Origin: Pachyseris speciosa
Lineage: Eukaryota; Cnidaria; Anthozoa; Scleractinia; Pachyseridae
Assembly (NCBI GenBank): GCA_016490735.1
Contig: JAEMWC010000268.1
Span: 362,501-426,500, forward strand
Length of the DNA stretch: 64,000 nt
Direction: 5' to 3'
How positions within the stretch are numbered: the stretch's first letter is position 1; every line of letters starts with the position of its first letter. The notes beneath the pieces were generated by a model that was given only the letters and a program-made list of their open reading frames with translations, did no database searches and was not told where the DNA came from. The translations under genes and the position numbers were made by a program. Positions 32,514 to 47,500 of the stretch are shown in pieces.

Positions 32514-35500
32514 CTAGAAATTTAACCAAAGTGTAAACTTATTTGCAGCTTGTAAACCATGATTAAGTGAGGATTTTCGCTTAATTTGGACAAACGGATT
32601 TGTTTGCAACAACAGTAAAAAAATTCACCTTTCTTAGATAGTGCTTGTTATGTGCAGCAGACTATTTAAGGTTCGCTATGGCAACGGATGACAACGAAGA
32701 AATGGATCGCAACTTGAACAAAAGTTAGCATAACTTGTTCAAGTTTTGTACTCATTGTGTCTTGGAAAAAAACGCCTTACAATAATATCCACTTCTTTTC
32801 CTTCCGAGAAATCACTTGAAATCTGCCTCTTCGTGTTAAACGGGTCCCTCGTGATGTGGAAAAGCACTCCCTCATAATTTGAGCCATCTTACAACAAGAA
32901 TTGCCGTGATAGTACCCCTTTAACTGTAGCGGCTGATTTTGTTCTTCGTGTGTAAGTTATAACGAGGAAAAAACTGCTGCTTACCTAGTTTGGCGTTTGA
33001 ATGTTTAAATTTTAGTCCAAGTTTTAATAGCACATGGGGTTAGCCGGTGAAGGTTATTTGTCTTTAATTCAAATTTTATAACGGCCGTTATGATCGACCA
33101 CCTCGGCCGATATCAGTCCTCTGATGATGGTGATGTGACGGTGAATGTGAAAATTCGCGTAGATACTTGAGGTCGTTATGAGAAAGCTGCTTACAAGTTT
33201 TTTTAGCATCGATCTTCGAAAATCACCTGGCCTTCGTTTGCCCGAGGCTCGATGGCGAGAGATACGTGGAAGTGGGAGAAAATGGACAAAGTTCAGCTGC
33301 GGCGGCCGTCAATAATTGCATGCCGGTGTTCTTATGTTATACTATTGTCGGAGGCTTCAGAGGCAAGCGACTCAAAGCTACGTTTGAATTAGGATTAAGA
33401 GGTGCAAAATTCGGTATTTTACGGGACATTTCTCCCGATCTCTTCACTCAAGCCGAGAACAAACGTTTCAAAATAGAGAGAATGTATGAGATCAAATAGC
33501 GTGTGTGACGTCACGCAGGTCGGATTGTCTGCCTGTGGTTGTTGTTGCTCGTTCAGTGTTGTAGTGATAACCGTAGTTCTACAAGCTTTACTATATTTTA
33601 CTGCGTTTAATCGGTTTGTTTTCTTTGCATTTTACACATTTTCATTTGTTAACTGGAAGCTTTGCTCAGTATAAATTAAGAAGAAAATTGTCCGAGTGGA
33701 AAATCATTTTTCACCGAGTCCTATCACAGAATTGCACATTTGTGTAAATCTACTAGTTATGACGTCATAGTGGCATGTCATAAAGGAAGTGACATGACTA
33801 TTATAATTCAAAGCAAAAAAGTAAAGCAGTAAAAGTGAAACAACGACGCCTATTGAAGGCAAATTTTGAGCCAGACACTGATCCTGCAATTGCATGTTGT
33901 TTAAATGTATTAAAGTGCCTATGAAATGAAAAATAATTGCTGCCTATTTGAAAGGCTTTTCAAAATAAAGAAGAATGGCGTTGTCCTTTTTGGAATATCT
34001 TTTTTTTGTTCTAGAGATATTAACGTTTTTGTATTATGCAAATTAGGAAAGTGAGACGTATTAAACTGTGCAACTGAAATGTTAAAATATTGAATCAAGA
34101 ATATCACTAGAAATATCGAAGCGGTGATCTTCAAACTTGGCACCAGAAATGTAGATCACAAACGAAACAAAATGACACCTGTGGTGCCATTGCCATGGCA
34201 ACTCTCTTGGCCCCAGTCTCTCTCTGTCAAAAACCAAATATCCCCATTTACAACCCTTTTAAGTGGGACGGAGGGTCCTGCTCGAAACAGACATGGTTCT
34301 AATATTGTCGAAACTCTCCTCATTACATTGCTGGGGCTGGATGATACTTGGTTAAGAGAAAAACTGGGAATTTCATTTCTAATTAAGACAGGACCAGCGG
34401 TAAAGCTGTTGTCATGGCAACAGCACCACAGGTGTCATTTTGTTTCTTTTGTGGTGTACATTTCTGGTGCCAAGTTTGAAGAACACTGCTCCAATATTTC
34501 TAGAGATATTATTGATTCAGTATTTTACCATTTTAGTTACACAGTTTAATACGTCATCACTTTCCTAATTTGCATAATACAAAAACGTTAATATCTCTAG
34601 AACGAGAAAAGATATTCCAACAAGGAAAAAGACATTCTTCTGTATTTTGAAAAGCCTTTCAAATGAACAGCAATTATTTTTCATTTCATAGGCACTTTAA
34701 GTATTCGAAAGCTGCTAGACAAGTTGTTAACCTTAAAATCCTTTGCAATGCCCTCCGCAAAGATCTTGAATTTTTTTCTGCTCAGTTTAGTCGGTTTGCC
34801 ATCAGTCAGCACAATCATAACATTGGGTTTGTTCGGCCTGTCTCCTCCAGCTTCAGTAAAGAGCTCGTCCCTGGCCATCACCAAAGCCATATCGGTCCGA
34901 GTTTGTAGTTCTAGCACCAAGGATTCGTTGGCGATTCTATTCAGTAAAGCTTCTTTCTTATGGTACTTTGTAACCGAGAAGTTGAATTCCATGATTGCTT
35001 TATTGTGGAAGGTGATCAAGCCAAAGTGATCGGCCTCTGGAGCAGGGTGGAATTTCTGAATCAGGTTCCCTAAGAACTCAATGACAATTTTGAGGTTGTC
35101 TACCTTGACGCTCTTTGATTTGTCGAGGACAATTCCGATATCGAGGCCAGCGGTACAGGGTGGTGCTGTCGAAGAGAAAATAACTAAGTTATCCAGGCCA
35201 TTGTAAGGAGCCGAAGAGAAAATAACTAAGTTATCCAGGCCATTGTAAGGAGCCGAAGAGAAAATAACTAAGTTGTCCAAGCCATTGTAAGGAGTAAAAC
35301 CCAAACTCTTAAAGGGGGCGTTGGCATGCCGTGGACGCAGTGTGTAGTATATGTTTTTTAGACTGGTTGGTAGCCGAGGGATAAGACCTTTCTAGTTGGT
35401 TCAAATGCAACCCCAATTTAAGTCGTCTCTTTAGTCCTGAAACAATAGAGCTATGGCCATGCTACAAAGAAAGAATAATTCAATTCTAAACCCTTCCTTT

Positions 35501-38500
35501 GTGAAGGAGGATTTGAAAGTGAAACCTTCGCTATTTTGAAAGGGTCTTTGGAGAAACTAGTAAAATTGGCGTCTTAGTGAAAATCGCTAAGTTTGTATTT
35601 GGGAATTAAGTGGATAATACCACTCTCCTGGTGGGATTTAACAGGGTTGCGGATCGACCATTGAAGTGAAGGTTGCGAGGCCTTTACTTTCTTCCTGATA
35701 ATCTTGGAAATAATTTTTCGCCTTCATTCTACACGTCCACTTAGAAACGTACGGCAATCTTGCGTGTTACACTCTTGTGTTTTTTGAGCTGGTCCCAGTT
35801 CACTGCAGTTCTTTCCACCGTTGGATGGCGGGGGATTGGTGCAGGTTCTGGTAAGCGACTGTGTTCCCCCACCACACGTCACACTGCACTGAGGTGCTGA
35901 CCAATCAGTGTAGCCTCCGTCAATTGCTGGTTAGAAAGACAAACTTAGCTCCAAGATTTTGAACGAATAACACGGAATCTATGGAAGATACGTCTCACTG
36001 CGAATTCGCCACTTCCACATCTCCCTTAATACACTTTGTTTTTTTCCCCCAAATGTTTGCATACACATTCTTTTCAGTTTTTCTCGGGACGATTGTAAGT
36101 CCCACGAGAAATTGAAAACGATGGTTGTGCAAAATATATTTCTTTTGGGGGTGGGGGGGTGGGGGTGGGCCAATTAAGTGTATTATGGGAGAATTTTAGT
36201 GGAAGTGGCGAATTAAGGCAAGAAAATAAGATCACGACACACCTTACTTTATTATCATTTCTTAACTCTTTTTATGAGGGCCTTTAAAGAGAATTTGATC
36301 GGTTAAAAGACAAACGACCTTACATGGCGAAAAAATGATATTCGGTTATAATTTTATTGAATGCGAGTGAGGTGGTAAATGTATGGACGGGTAAATGAAA
36401 AAAAGATATGATTTTCCTAACGCTGTTCAAACTCGGAAGATAGAATTCCGAGTTTTCTCAACAGTGGTCGAGCCTGGGTGTTGTACCACTGACTCACAGG
36501 AGACTCGTGGGAGCTTAGGTCATTAAGCTTGGTCCACGTGATTACTCCGAAAAGGCGATTGAAATTACAATTCAACAATAAAACACTTGGTTCTCACTCG
36601 TTTTTGAGAAATATTGTTGTTTAATGAAAGAAACCTACGGCAATCTTGCGTGTTGCACTCTTGTGTCTTTTGTGCTGGTCCCAGCTCACTGCAGTTCTTT
36701 CCACCGTTGGACGGCGGGGGATTGGTGCAGGTTCTTGTAAGCGTCTGTGTTCCCCCTCCACACGCCACACTGCATTTAGATGTTGACCAATCAGAGTAGC
36801 CACCGTCAATTGCTGTTTATAACAAGGAAATTAGCTCCAAGATTTTGAACGAATAGCAGGGAATCTATGGTCGTCCTAAAGGATAAGTCCTATACTACTG
36901 GGAAATTAATGCTGCCGGTCTTACAGGAAAAAGTAAATTAAGGAAGTCAACAGCAAGTTCACACAAGAGGCTTATGGCTCTTGGTTCACAACACGGCTTA
37001 CTATTTCAATATTTATTAACTTGTTCAGCTTTATGAGGGCTCTGAAACAAAATTTAAGTAAAAGGTAAACGACTTAACATGGCGGAAAAAATATGTTCAG
37101 TTTTGTTTAGGTCAGTGATATCCGCCATATCTTGAACCCACTAACTCAATTATTTTACGTCGACCCGGTTAATCATTGTTGTATGTAATTAATTTTAGGG
37201 TATTTTATAAAGTTGGTACAGTCTCTCCAACAAGTAGGGAGGGTGGCCAACTAGATGATTAAACACTCAAATAAATGTATTGATTGACTGATCCAAAAAG
37301 GAGGTTGAAATTAGAATTAAACATTAGAGAGCTTGGTTCTCTTTCATATTGTTGTTTAATTAAAGAAGCTTACGGCAATCTTGCGTGTTACACTCTTGTG
37401 TCTTTTGAACTGGTCCAAGTTCACTGCAGTTCTTTCCACCGTTGGACGGCTTGGGATTGGTGCAGGTTCTTGTAAGCGTCTGTGTTCCCCCTCCACACGT
37501 CACACTGCATTTAGATGTTGACCAATCAGAGTAGCCACCGTCGATTGCTACAAGAAAAGATTAAAAAGATTTAAACCGATAACAAGGTGTACCAGTAGCA
37601 CCATGCACCATCACGAAAGTACGGCCCCGCCACCGCCACTACTACTACCACTACCACTGCTACCACTTTCAAATCAAGTTGAAAATGAAACTCTGTTGTT
37701 TCATTGTAGCGAATACTCTTTACAGAGGCAGACTTTCTTCAAGCGAATCTACAGCTACAACTACAACTACAACTACTACTATATACTACGAGGACGACGA
37801 CGACTATTACTGCTGCTGCTACTATACTACTACTGTTGCTGCTGCTGCTACTGCTAATACTACTACTACGACTACGACTACGACCACTACTTCTGCTGCT
37901 GCTGTTGCTATTACTAGTATGACTCTCGCTGCTTTTTCAGTGCTGTCAAGGACCTCATCATTTATGGCAAACCACTATTCCGAGTACATACATGATCTTA
38001 AAAGTTTACTAATTTAAACAAATGTTATTTTTGATTAAAATAATTCATGGGGTGATTTCATATGTACAAAAAGTTCTTAACTAGTTTTTTTTAAACCTTA
38101 CTTAAAATATTTTAAACGAGCGCAATCCAAGCTTGTTTGACGTCTAAAAGATGAGAAAGGGCCGTTTTAGTGATTTTCAAAATTAATCACCCAAAGAGGG
38201 AGTAAGGTTGTTCACCAGTTACAAAAAAGAAGACAAGGGAATGTTTAGTCAAAGTTTTTGCGCCATGACTTTTGAACTCGAAAACTTCTATAAAGAACTT
38301 GTATAAAGATACTTTTGACACACTTTTATGTTCAACAACGATCTAGTTTTCACGCATTACATAATTCAAACCACAATCTTCACATCCAGGATGCATGCAA
38401 AACCATCCCTCCTCAATGCAACTTAGATTAATATTTAAAACCCACTAGATTGCAACTCACGGCATGCATTAGTATTGCATTCTTCTGTCTTTTCAGCGGG

Positions 38501-41500
38501 CCCAAGCCAACTGCAGTTTCTTCCACCGTTGGATGGCGGGGGGTTGGTACAGGTTCTTGTAAATGTCTTTGTACCTCCACCACATGTCACACTACACTCA
38601 GAAACTGACCAATCAGTGTAGTAACCGTCGATTGCTGCTTAGAAAGAAAGACAGAACGAAAGCTTTCCTAGACACAAAGTAGCCTTATTTCAAAACACGA
38701 GAAAACCCGCGAATAAATCTTCTCTCTATCGTTTCTTACCAACTTAGAAATCCCTTATCCTTCCCTCCCCATCCCGTCCCACTTCACTCACCTCCACCTT
38801 CCCTCTGATCAGTATTATTGGCTCTTGCCCCTCTCCCTTTGTCGTGACTCACAGCCTTCTGTCCCTAACCCTCCCTCCCCTCACTCACACACTTTTTGTC
38901 AGGAGTGTGGAAGCCAGTGATTTCTAGTACAATTCTGGAGTAATCTATTATGATCTTATTTATTGTATATAGTACTATCCTAAATCCGATGCGATAATTG
39001 ATATCCTTGCCTGTCTTCTCGGTATTCGAAAACATGGATTATTTAATCTAGACTTCCCGCACCTCCATATAGTACCATTAAATAGCCCATTGCATCTCCA
39101 CATCTCTCTATAGTACCATTAAATATTCCATTTCATCTCCATAACAAAAAAAATGCTCAAACATTCGATGTCCTTTTAATTAACTGCTAATTACTTGAAG
39201 GGGCGTCTGTACAAAAAATATGTTACTGGCTTACTACGTACAGAGGAATGCATTGCGAAGTTAGCATTAATCTTGCAATGTACCCAGAAGCTGCGTTATG
39301 TATCACGTAATAAATAAGTGTGCATCGGTTCCAGGCCACAGCGCTCAACTCCGACCGTGACTTCAAGCTTACAACCTGTGCTTGGCGAAACATTTTGTCC
39401 CGTGACTTGAGTCATCTTATGTCAAGTAACAATTGACAGGTGCCATCACGCGATAAAAGGTGTTGCGACAGTTCCAAGAGGTCGATCATAGCTGCAAAGT
39501 CTTGATCCTGTTCGTTTCATTTAACCTTACTGTAAATGCTGACGAAACAGCTCAGACGTAGACGTATTGCAGTTGGATACAAAAATGAAGCTGGGTTTAA
39601 GACTTATAGATGAGACATTTTGCGGACTAAACCAAGGCAATAATTACGCTTTGATGAGACCTTGATTGAATAACTCGGAACACAGATTCAGGTATTAAAA
39701 ACCGGTGAAATTGTTAGTTTAAACTACAATGGAAACTATTACTCACCACATGCCTTGTTGAGGATTTCCGTCAGTCGAGCGATCAGGCTTTGAAAATTTC
39801 TCACCATAACCACTTTCCCTCTGCTTCCAGCAATGACTTTCAATCCATTCCATTTCGCATTATTTCCAATTCCAACAGCAACTATACTAACTTTTTTCCT
39901 CTTTCAAACGGAAATGCAATAGTGAGTCTTAAAATCAAACCAGGGTAAATTTTACTCTATCCAATTACATCAAGAGTAATGTAAATAATCCCGCGGGTCT
40001 ATCCCCGATAATTTTTTTTAGCAATAACGTAGGGGCGGTCCAATCCCGACCAATCCCATTATCCCGCGGGCTAACGATTGGCAGCAAAAGTCGACAAATC
40101 TCTCGCCATTCCCGTGTACATCTCTGAGGTTGCCCCCCGACCTGAGCCAATCAAACGACTAGACTAGACTAGGGTTCGTATTTGCTCAGAATGTGGTATC
40201 ATTAGTTATAATTATATGAATATCACACATAAGGGACCATACTCATACTAAGCAAGTTGCTGTACCAGTAAGCAGCACCTATTTATACAAACCTAAAAAG
40301 CCTACATTCCCTAGCCTGTAGACCGCTGTAAACCTCAAGCGTAAAGGACTCTGTTTAGGTGGAGAATAGGAAAAACGTAACTTGAATGGCAACCCAATGT
40401 CCAAGTTACATTGCAAATTCATAGCAAACCAGAGCTAGGCTAGGGGAAAGTACACTAATTTTTAATTATTTATGTCATTACAAACTAAAATAGACAGAGA
40501 AAGTCTGTGTCGTGTCCTTGACGGGGTCTGTAACAAGGGCGCGGTTATGCTATTAGGGAGCTTTAGCAACGACAACGGCGACGCAACGAAAACTTCGTTC
40601 AAAATATGACTTCTCGGTTTCGTAACTCCTTCACGGTTATTCCATTTTGTTCAACCTGGAAAATACTCGGGCGAACTATTCAGGGACTAAATTCTTATGA
40701 ATAGCGCTAAAGTAAGGAAAACAAAGAAGAATTTACAGGCATACGCCAACCTTCTCGAGAAACCTAAAATTTTGTCATTTCGCGTTGTTGTTTTGAGGGT
40801 TGTCCAATACTCCGACATAATGAGATTCATGATACCTTGTGATAGACATCACAAAGTGTCCCCAAACCATATTTCTTAACAAAATAGTAACAGTTTTGTG
40901 ACACATGAAGAACGGGACACTTCGTGACACTTTGTGATGTCTATTGTGACGTACTATGAAGCTGTAATAATATGTCAGAGTATTGGACATGTATGGAGTC
41001 GCGCATCTGTCACATGACTAAGCGAAAAGGGCGCGTAAACCTGTCGATGTATTGCAACGTGTCTTGGCAAAGTTGAAACTGTCGAAAGGAGAAAGACGAA
41101 GGTCCGCTTTTGTAGAAAGGTGCTCTTCGATTATCAGCTCTTGACGGTGGTATATGCTCAAGGCTTCGTAAAAGTCATCACGGTCATTACCCAAAGCGAT
41201 TGGAACTGCATTCATGCAGTGTACGGGCAGAAGTAAGCACTGAAGTTTGCAATCGGAATCCATTCAAAAGCGCCATGTGCCGCCGAAGTTTATTTAAATG
41301 AAGACACACTTAAAGCATATTATGCTGAACTGGAACAGTCTATCGATCAAACTGCTTTGAACCAATATGACTAAGGGAATAGCTAAAGAAATTTCCAGGT
41401 TATACTTCGCTGAAATGTGTCTAAGGCGTGGCACAAAAACTGGTTTAGAGAAAATTTAGAAGCCAAACAAAGTAACAAAAACAACGAACGAGCTGGAATA

Positions 41501-44500
41501 TGGCTTTTCTTCTGATTTTTGGAAAGTATCGAGTTTGGAAGGCTTGCGTGGCACAAAAACTGGTTTAGAAAAAATTTAGAAGCCAAACAAAATAACAAAA
41601 ACAACGAACGAGCTGGAATATGGCTTTTCCTCTGATTTTTGGAAGGTATCGAGTTTGGAAGGCTTGAAGGATGGAGCTGATGACAGATATGTTGCGTTGA
41701 TTGCAGGTAATAGAACACTCTTCCACTGGTAGTCAGTTTTTTGGTTGATTAGTTTGTTTTGATTAAAAATTAATTTTGAAGTTAGTCATGGGCCTATTTA
41801 CAGACTCATGGCACATTAATGAATGCATTTCTGCCGTTTTACTGAGTTTTTTCCGTCATAGGGTGATGCAGTGTTTCAGGTAGCAACTTAACTGATACAA
41901 GGCAACCATCTGGCTCTATGGTAGGTTATCATTGAACGACTTTCAAATAATTCCAAGGCTAAGTATGGTTTCGCCATATTAGTGTCCCTTTTCACAGAAG
42001 CAGTATGGCGGCCGAAGCCAGCACAATAAATAAACCAAATAATGAAATCCTCAATATTGATGCCATGGTATCGAATATCATTTTCGTATCGACAACCGGG
42101 CAACCTTGTTCGGTACAGTCACATATTTTGAATAAGCTTACAATTTTTGTAGTCGTTACAGCACTTGAATTCCACGTATGAAGGAAATAGTTATGTCCAC
42201 TGATTTTGATAGAATAAGTTCTAATTTTAAACTAAAAGAATTTTAATTTCAATTTTGTTGTTATATGCTTAAACAAATCTCTTTTAAAAGAATTTTGAAA
42301 CACTTTTATGTTGGTTTCATGTACGCGCCTGCACATTTACAAGTTCAGACAAAGTGAAATAGAATGCCGGAATTTTTGCCTGCTTTTGCTCTTGGGCTGT
42401 TCGTCCTTCAAATGCTTTCCTTCCTGCAATGCCAGGCTAAACGCCATCACCTTCATATTCAGATTTCCTTCGCGCTCATTCGCAACAACCATTACCGCGT
42501 AAAAAGGTTGAAATGTTTGAGCGGTTGGTGTTTCTTTAGTTCTCCAGCACGTTTGATAAATATCCTGTCAAGCTTTACGACAAGATAACATTTAGCAGGA
42601 ATTAAAGACGGTTCACTTGTTAATCGCTATTCTTGACACTATAGCGGACGGATGAGGTCAAAACGCGGTAAGAACAAAGAAGTACGCTACGAACGATGAC
42701 TGATGCTCATACCACGTTTTAACGTCCTTCGTGCGTTAGAGCGCTTATCAATTGAGCATCGAATGTAAATTGCGTTTGCTTTGGTTTTGCATTTCTTCGC
42801 TCTGTGATTGGCCAGCAAAACTCGCGCCACTTTCTAAACCAGTGGGAAGCAAAACCAAAAACATTCACGACTTTGAACTCGCGCAGTTTCCCACGCTTTG
42901 CGCTGGTTACGTGTAATTGCTTCATATTCTGATTGGCTCTTTGCACTGCTTCAGTCTGTTGTGATTGGTCTGAGTAAATACTTTGGTTTTGGTTTTACGA
43001 CACTCAATTCAAAACTGCTCTATAACAGTACACACGCACTAAAAAACGGAATCCATTTATAGATGTTTTTTTTTTTACTTCCTTCGGCCACTTTGGTTCA
43101 TGACGTCATTCGTGTGTCTACACTTTAATCGCAAACTCCTCTATAGACCAATCAAAATGTGTAGTCTACACTGTCCATTGTATAAATAATTATTGCGATT
43201 GGTTTTCGTATCCTATCACAGACCTAAAAGACGAACATCTAAAATCCGATTATAAAGAATACTCTTTTTGGAGGCCGTGTAGCCTTTGGAATTACATATA
43301 CATAGCTTTTAAAATAGGGTGATAAAAAGCATCGATAAACTCATGTCCTCGCCACAGTAGGGACAGACTTACTTGCTGTAGCCCATCAGTAAGCTGTTTG
43401 AATGGTGTAAAGTCCTTCGCTTGGTGTCCAGTTTGTTTTCCATCCGTGAATATTAACATGATGTTTTCGGCGCCTGGTCTGTCTCCACCCGCCTGGGTGA
43501 ACAGCTGGTAGAGGGAAAATCTCTCCGCCTTATCTATTCGAGTTCCCCAGTCCTTTGCGATAGTCTTGAATTTTTGTGATACAAGTTGGGTAAGTGCCCA
43601 CTTGTTGTGATATTTTTGATCCTTAAATCTGTTGGCTAAAAATGCCCCAGGGCCGAAGGTAATGATACCTGTTTTGATAGAAAATCATAGCGATGTATGA
43701 ATCAGTTCTTTTTCAATGCCGTGGCCATTCACGTGTAATTACAACGACTATTTCAAGCCAAGGTTTTGTGGCAGATTCAATTGTTCATAATGATGTGCAA
43801 ACTGAAGTGTTTTTTTTTGTACATCGCAGAACCAGTTCATTTTCTCAGAATACACGATCCTTGTTTCAAGCATGCGTTTGGCTACCTTGAAAGTACTGCT
43901 CTGGTATAACCAATTGTTTTATAACGGCCAGTTCGATACATGGAAACATCCGATGGTCTTTGTTCAGGCAATACGACGAAATTATCTGCTGCTATAAAAG
44001 ATGTTTTAATGGCGCTAACCCATTAGACTAATCATCAACAATTAGATTATGAGCTCGAGATTTCTATCGCGTGATAGCTGATGAGGGCGCAGCCCGAATC
44101 AGCTATCACGCATAGAAATCGAGAGCGAATAATCTAATTGTTTCAGTATAAATCTACTAGTCGTTCACAACTAAACAAGTAAATTATCTAAATCCGGTCT
44201 CCTCACAGACACTTCGAAAACGCGAAGAAGCGGCCGCCATTTTGTTGAAAATCGCTACTCACTATCTGTCACAGAATAGATAGCGAGTAGTGTAGCTAAT
44301 CAGAGGACGCCGTTCGTGATAGAACGCTAGTAGATTTATACTAAAAGTTGTTAGATTACTCAAGGTATTAGTAGCAAGGGAAGGGTTGTTCGTGTTACCT
44401 GGACGGTCAAAAATGGGTCAATTTTATCATTAGACCACGCACCAGGCTGATCTAGTCTTGGACGCCGTCGTTGATATTATGGTATAACTGTAGCTGGTTC

Positions 44501-47500
44501 ATGATATACATGCTACGATTGTAAGGTGGTGCACATTTAAATTGTGAATAAATAGGAGGGGTGGACAATTTTTTTTTTGTGGTAAAAATTAATTTCATTG
44601 AAAATATCAGTAATAATGAAAACAAAACTGAAACTTCCAATAACCATGAGAGGAGACTGTTTTAATTTGGAGTGACTACTCTGAGAGGCTTCCCCTTTTC
44701 CCTAAAACACACAGACTCATGGGCAGGTTATATACCAAAGTGATTTCCTTCTTTCGACACTCCAAGTCCGTTCACTATGTAGTTGATAGCTCTTCGTAGC
44801 GTCCAAAGGTCTGCAGGCTTCAAGCTTCTTGATCTGTCACCGAGAATGGCAATATCAAGCTTACGCCCAGTGCAGTCTCCTGCAATGTGATCAATTGAAT
44901 GTATCATTAGCAATGCTGTTCTCACCTTATTAAACTCGGTAATGTACAATTAATAAACCTCGTGAGTGCAGCTGCAGTCATCGAGAAGGACCTATCTGGC
45001 GTCAGTGACCAGAGTTTCAGGCCAGGCCTCAAACCATTGAAAACTTTGCAGTACACATGCAGCGGTATGTTAACTGAACCTGGTCAGGCTGGTTATCATA
45101 TGATCGTGGACGTCTGCACATATCGCCCGTCGCAAATAGTTCTATGATCATACGAAAAGAAACTTCTACGATCGTTTGAGATCGATAGCAGCCTGAGCAA
45201 TCTGCTGCCGGCAGTAGTTTGGGTCTTTCTTTACGAGTCATTCTTTGGGATTTTCTCTCATGTATGACTAATAGACCTTTTTAGCTTGTACATTTTGTTT
45301 TCCAAATGTAGGTCATGTGATGTTCCCAAGGGAATTTGCCTTTTGTTTTTTCATAAATTATGCGTACATATGCACGTGAACAAGACGAAATTTCAAAGAA
45401 ACAGTTCTCTAGGGTAACATCACATGACCTACATTGGGAAAACAAAACATACAAGCTAAAGAGGTCTATTAGTCACGAGGCGGAGCCGAGTGTTTTAGGA
45501 CTTGATAAAACACGAATTGTGAATTTATTGAACAGCTTAAAAAACGTCTACTGTAAATCTATCAATTCTTACACTAAAATTTAGCTTTTGGAATATTTTG
45601 GCCTAGAAAATCGGATGTAAAATTTACCCGTGTCTTTATCAGATATAAAGCCACTCATTAAAGACATTAAAGATTAATTTCTTTTGTATTTCCTTCATGA
45701 ATTATTAATGAGATTTTTTAAGGTTTCGTAACTCTACTGACGGATGATGTAGTGATAGTGAAACTAGCGTTCAGCGGCATCTGATCGAACCACATTCCAT
45801 ATTATGTAGCATTAAGGCCCATGATTCTTATTAACAGTGGTGACGTTCATTTGCTTTGAAGACGGCTGACAGCGAACACAGCAGCGTCAGTATCGGGAAA
45901 TTTATGGAAGTAGTTTCACAGCTCGAATATCTTCGCAGCAGAAACATTGGTGGCCTTAAGTGAAACAGCTGGGCAAAATTTGAATAAAGAAAATTGAAAA
46001 TATAAGAACTGCGTAGTAAAGATATTTTAAGCGACTGAAAACATCGTAGATAGATGCTGTTCAAAGAGAATAATTCAATTGTAAAAGTCTCGACTGACTA
46101 AACCAGCATTTCGCTCACACAGTGACGGTTTTGAAAATTGTCTCTGACCGGGATGCATGCTGAAATAATGCTTCCCGATCATTTGCTGCCCCTTAATTGC
46201 GACTGTACAAAAACAGCCCTCTTTGCAATCGTTTGCGACTGTTTCCCATCGATTCCACGATCTTGCCTGCTTGCTGTGTCGAGGTACAACTTAATTCCTC
46301 GGAGGAAGAGTGCACTTGTGGAGATTGATTTTTATGGGAAGCGTGTTCGGTACTTAGAGATCGGTTTGTCTCTCATCTGCAGTGAATAATAAGTATATTT
46401 TGGGACTAGTATCTTTACCTACATTCCTGTTTATGACCATCTGGAAGGAAATTTAGTGGGGAGCAGGAGATATAATTTACTTGCTAAAAAGAAAAATTCA
46501 CTGAGTTGACAAACCTCTTGCTTCCTTGAAGCCTGCAATAAGACGAAAAGAAAAGACAGCATAGAAAGATTAGATCAAGATGTCGAGTTTACAACCGAAG
46601 TATTAATAAAATGCTTAATTAATTCAAGTTTGGTAAAAAAGTGTTCTGAAAAATACTCTTAGCTAAATTAATTTACCGGCTTCATAAACAAATGATTACT
46701 AGGAAACTTGCAAATTGCCATAAACTGGTTTAATAAGATCGAACTGGATGTGTAATTAGAGAGTGCTGTAGACGATCCTTAATTTCCCTTCTTTCCCGAA
46801 GTGTCTTGTTCTCTTCCTCAGTGCCGTTTTATTTCCTTGAATAAAACGTAACCAGCAGATGGGTTAACTTAATCTAATGAGAGCTTACTGACTATATCTG
46901 TAGAGTTTACCTTTTATAACTACTAAAAAGGTATTGCCAAGTGCGCAATAGACCTTATTCGCTTTTACATTTTGTTTTCCCAATACTGATCATGTGACAA
47001 TACTCGGGGATTTTATCCTTTGTTTTGCTCATTAAAAAGAGTGCATGTGCAGACGTATTAATGCTTGCATGCACTCTTACTAATGAACGAGACAAAGGAT
47101 CAAATCTCCCGAGTATCATCACATGATCTGAATTGGGAAACAAAATGTAGAAGCGAATAAGGTCTATAAATTTCATCTATCTGTTTGCGTACGAGTGGCA
47201 GGCCCTATTGAGAAGTGTTTTCTCTCAAACGATTTGAAGTTGTATGGTACAGTGCTTGAACACAACTGGTGACCAACAAATTAGTAAAGGATATATAAAA
47301 GGACATTCAACGTAACCAAGTGATCAAATATAGGTGGTTTGCAGCCAATCTCTGGAGACACAGATAACAACGGTGAAATGAACAACTGCTGGTGGACGAA
47401 CAAAAGGAGCTAATGAGAGATCTATTGTTTACGTCCACCAGCATGGCGGCGATGACGTAACGTGAAAACCACCTATTACCTTGAGCAAGTAAGAATGCAA

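Noticed and set aside
35170..35304. Extension of the second vWA frame through repeated [12 protein letters not shown] units as N-terminal protein
   Set aside because: The repeat unit is intronic. A phase 1 acceptor with a pyrimidine tract at 35166 matches the phase 1 TSP1 donor, whereas the extension does not.
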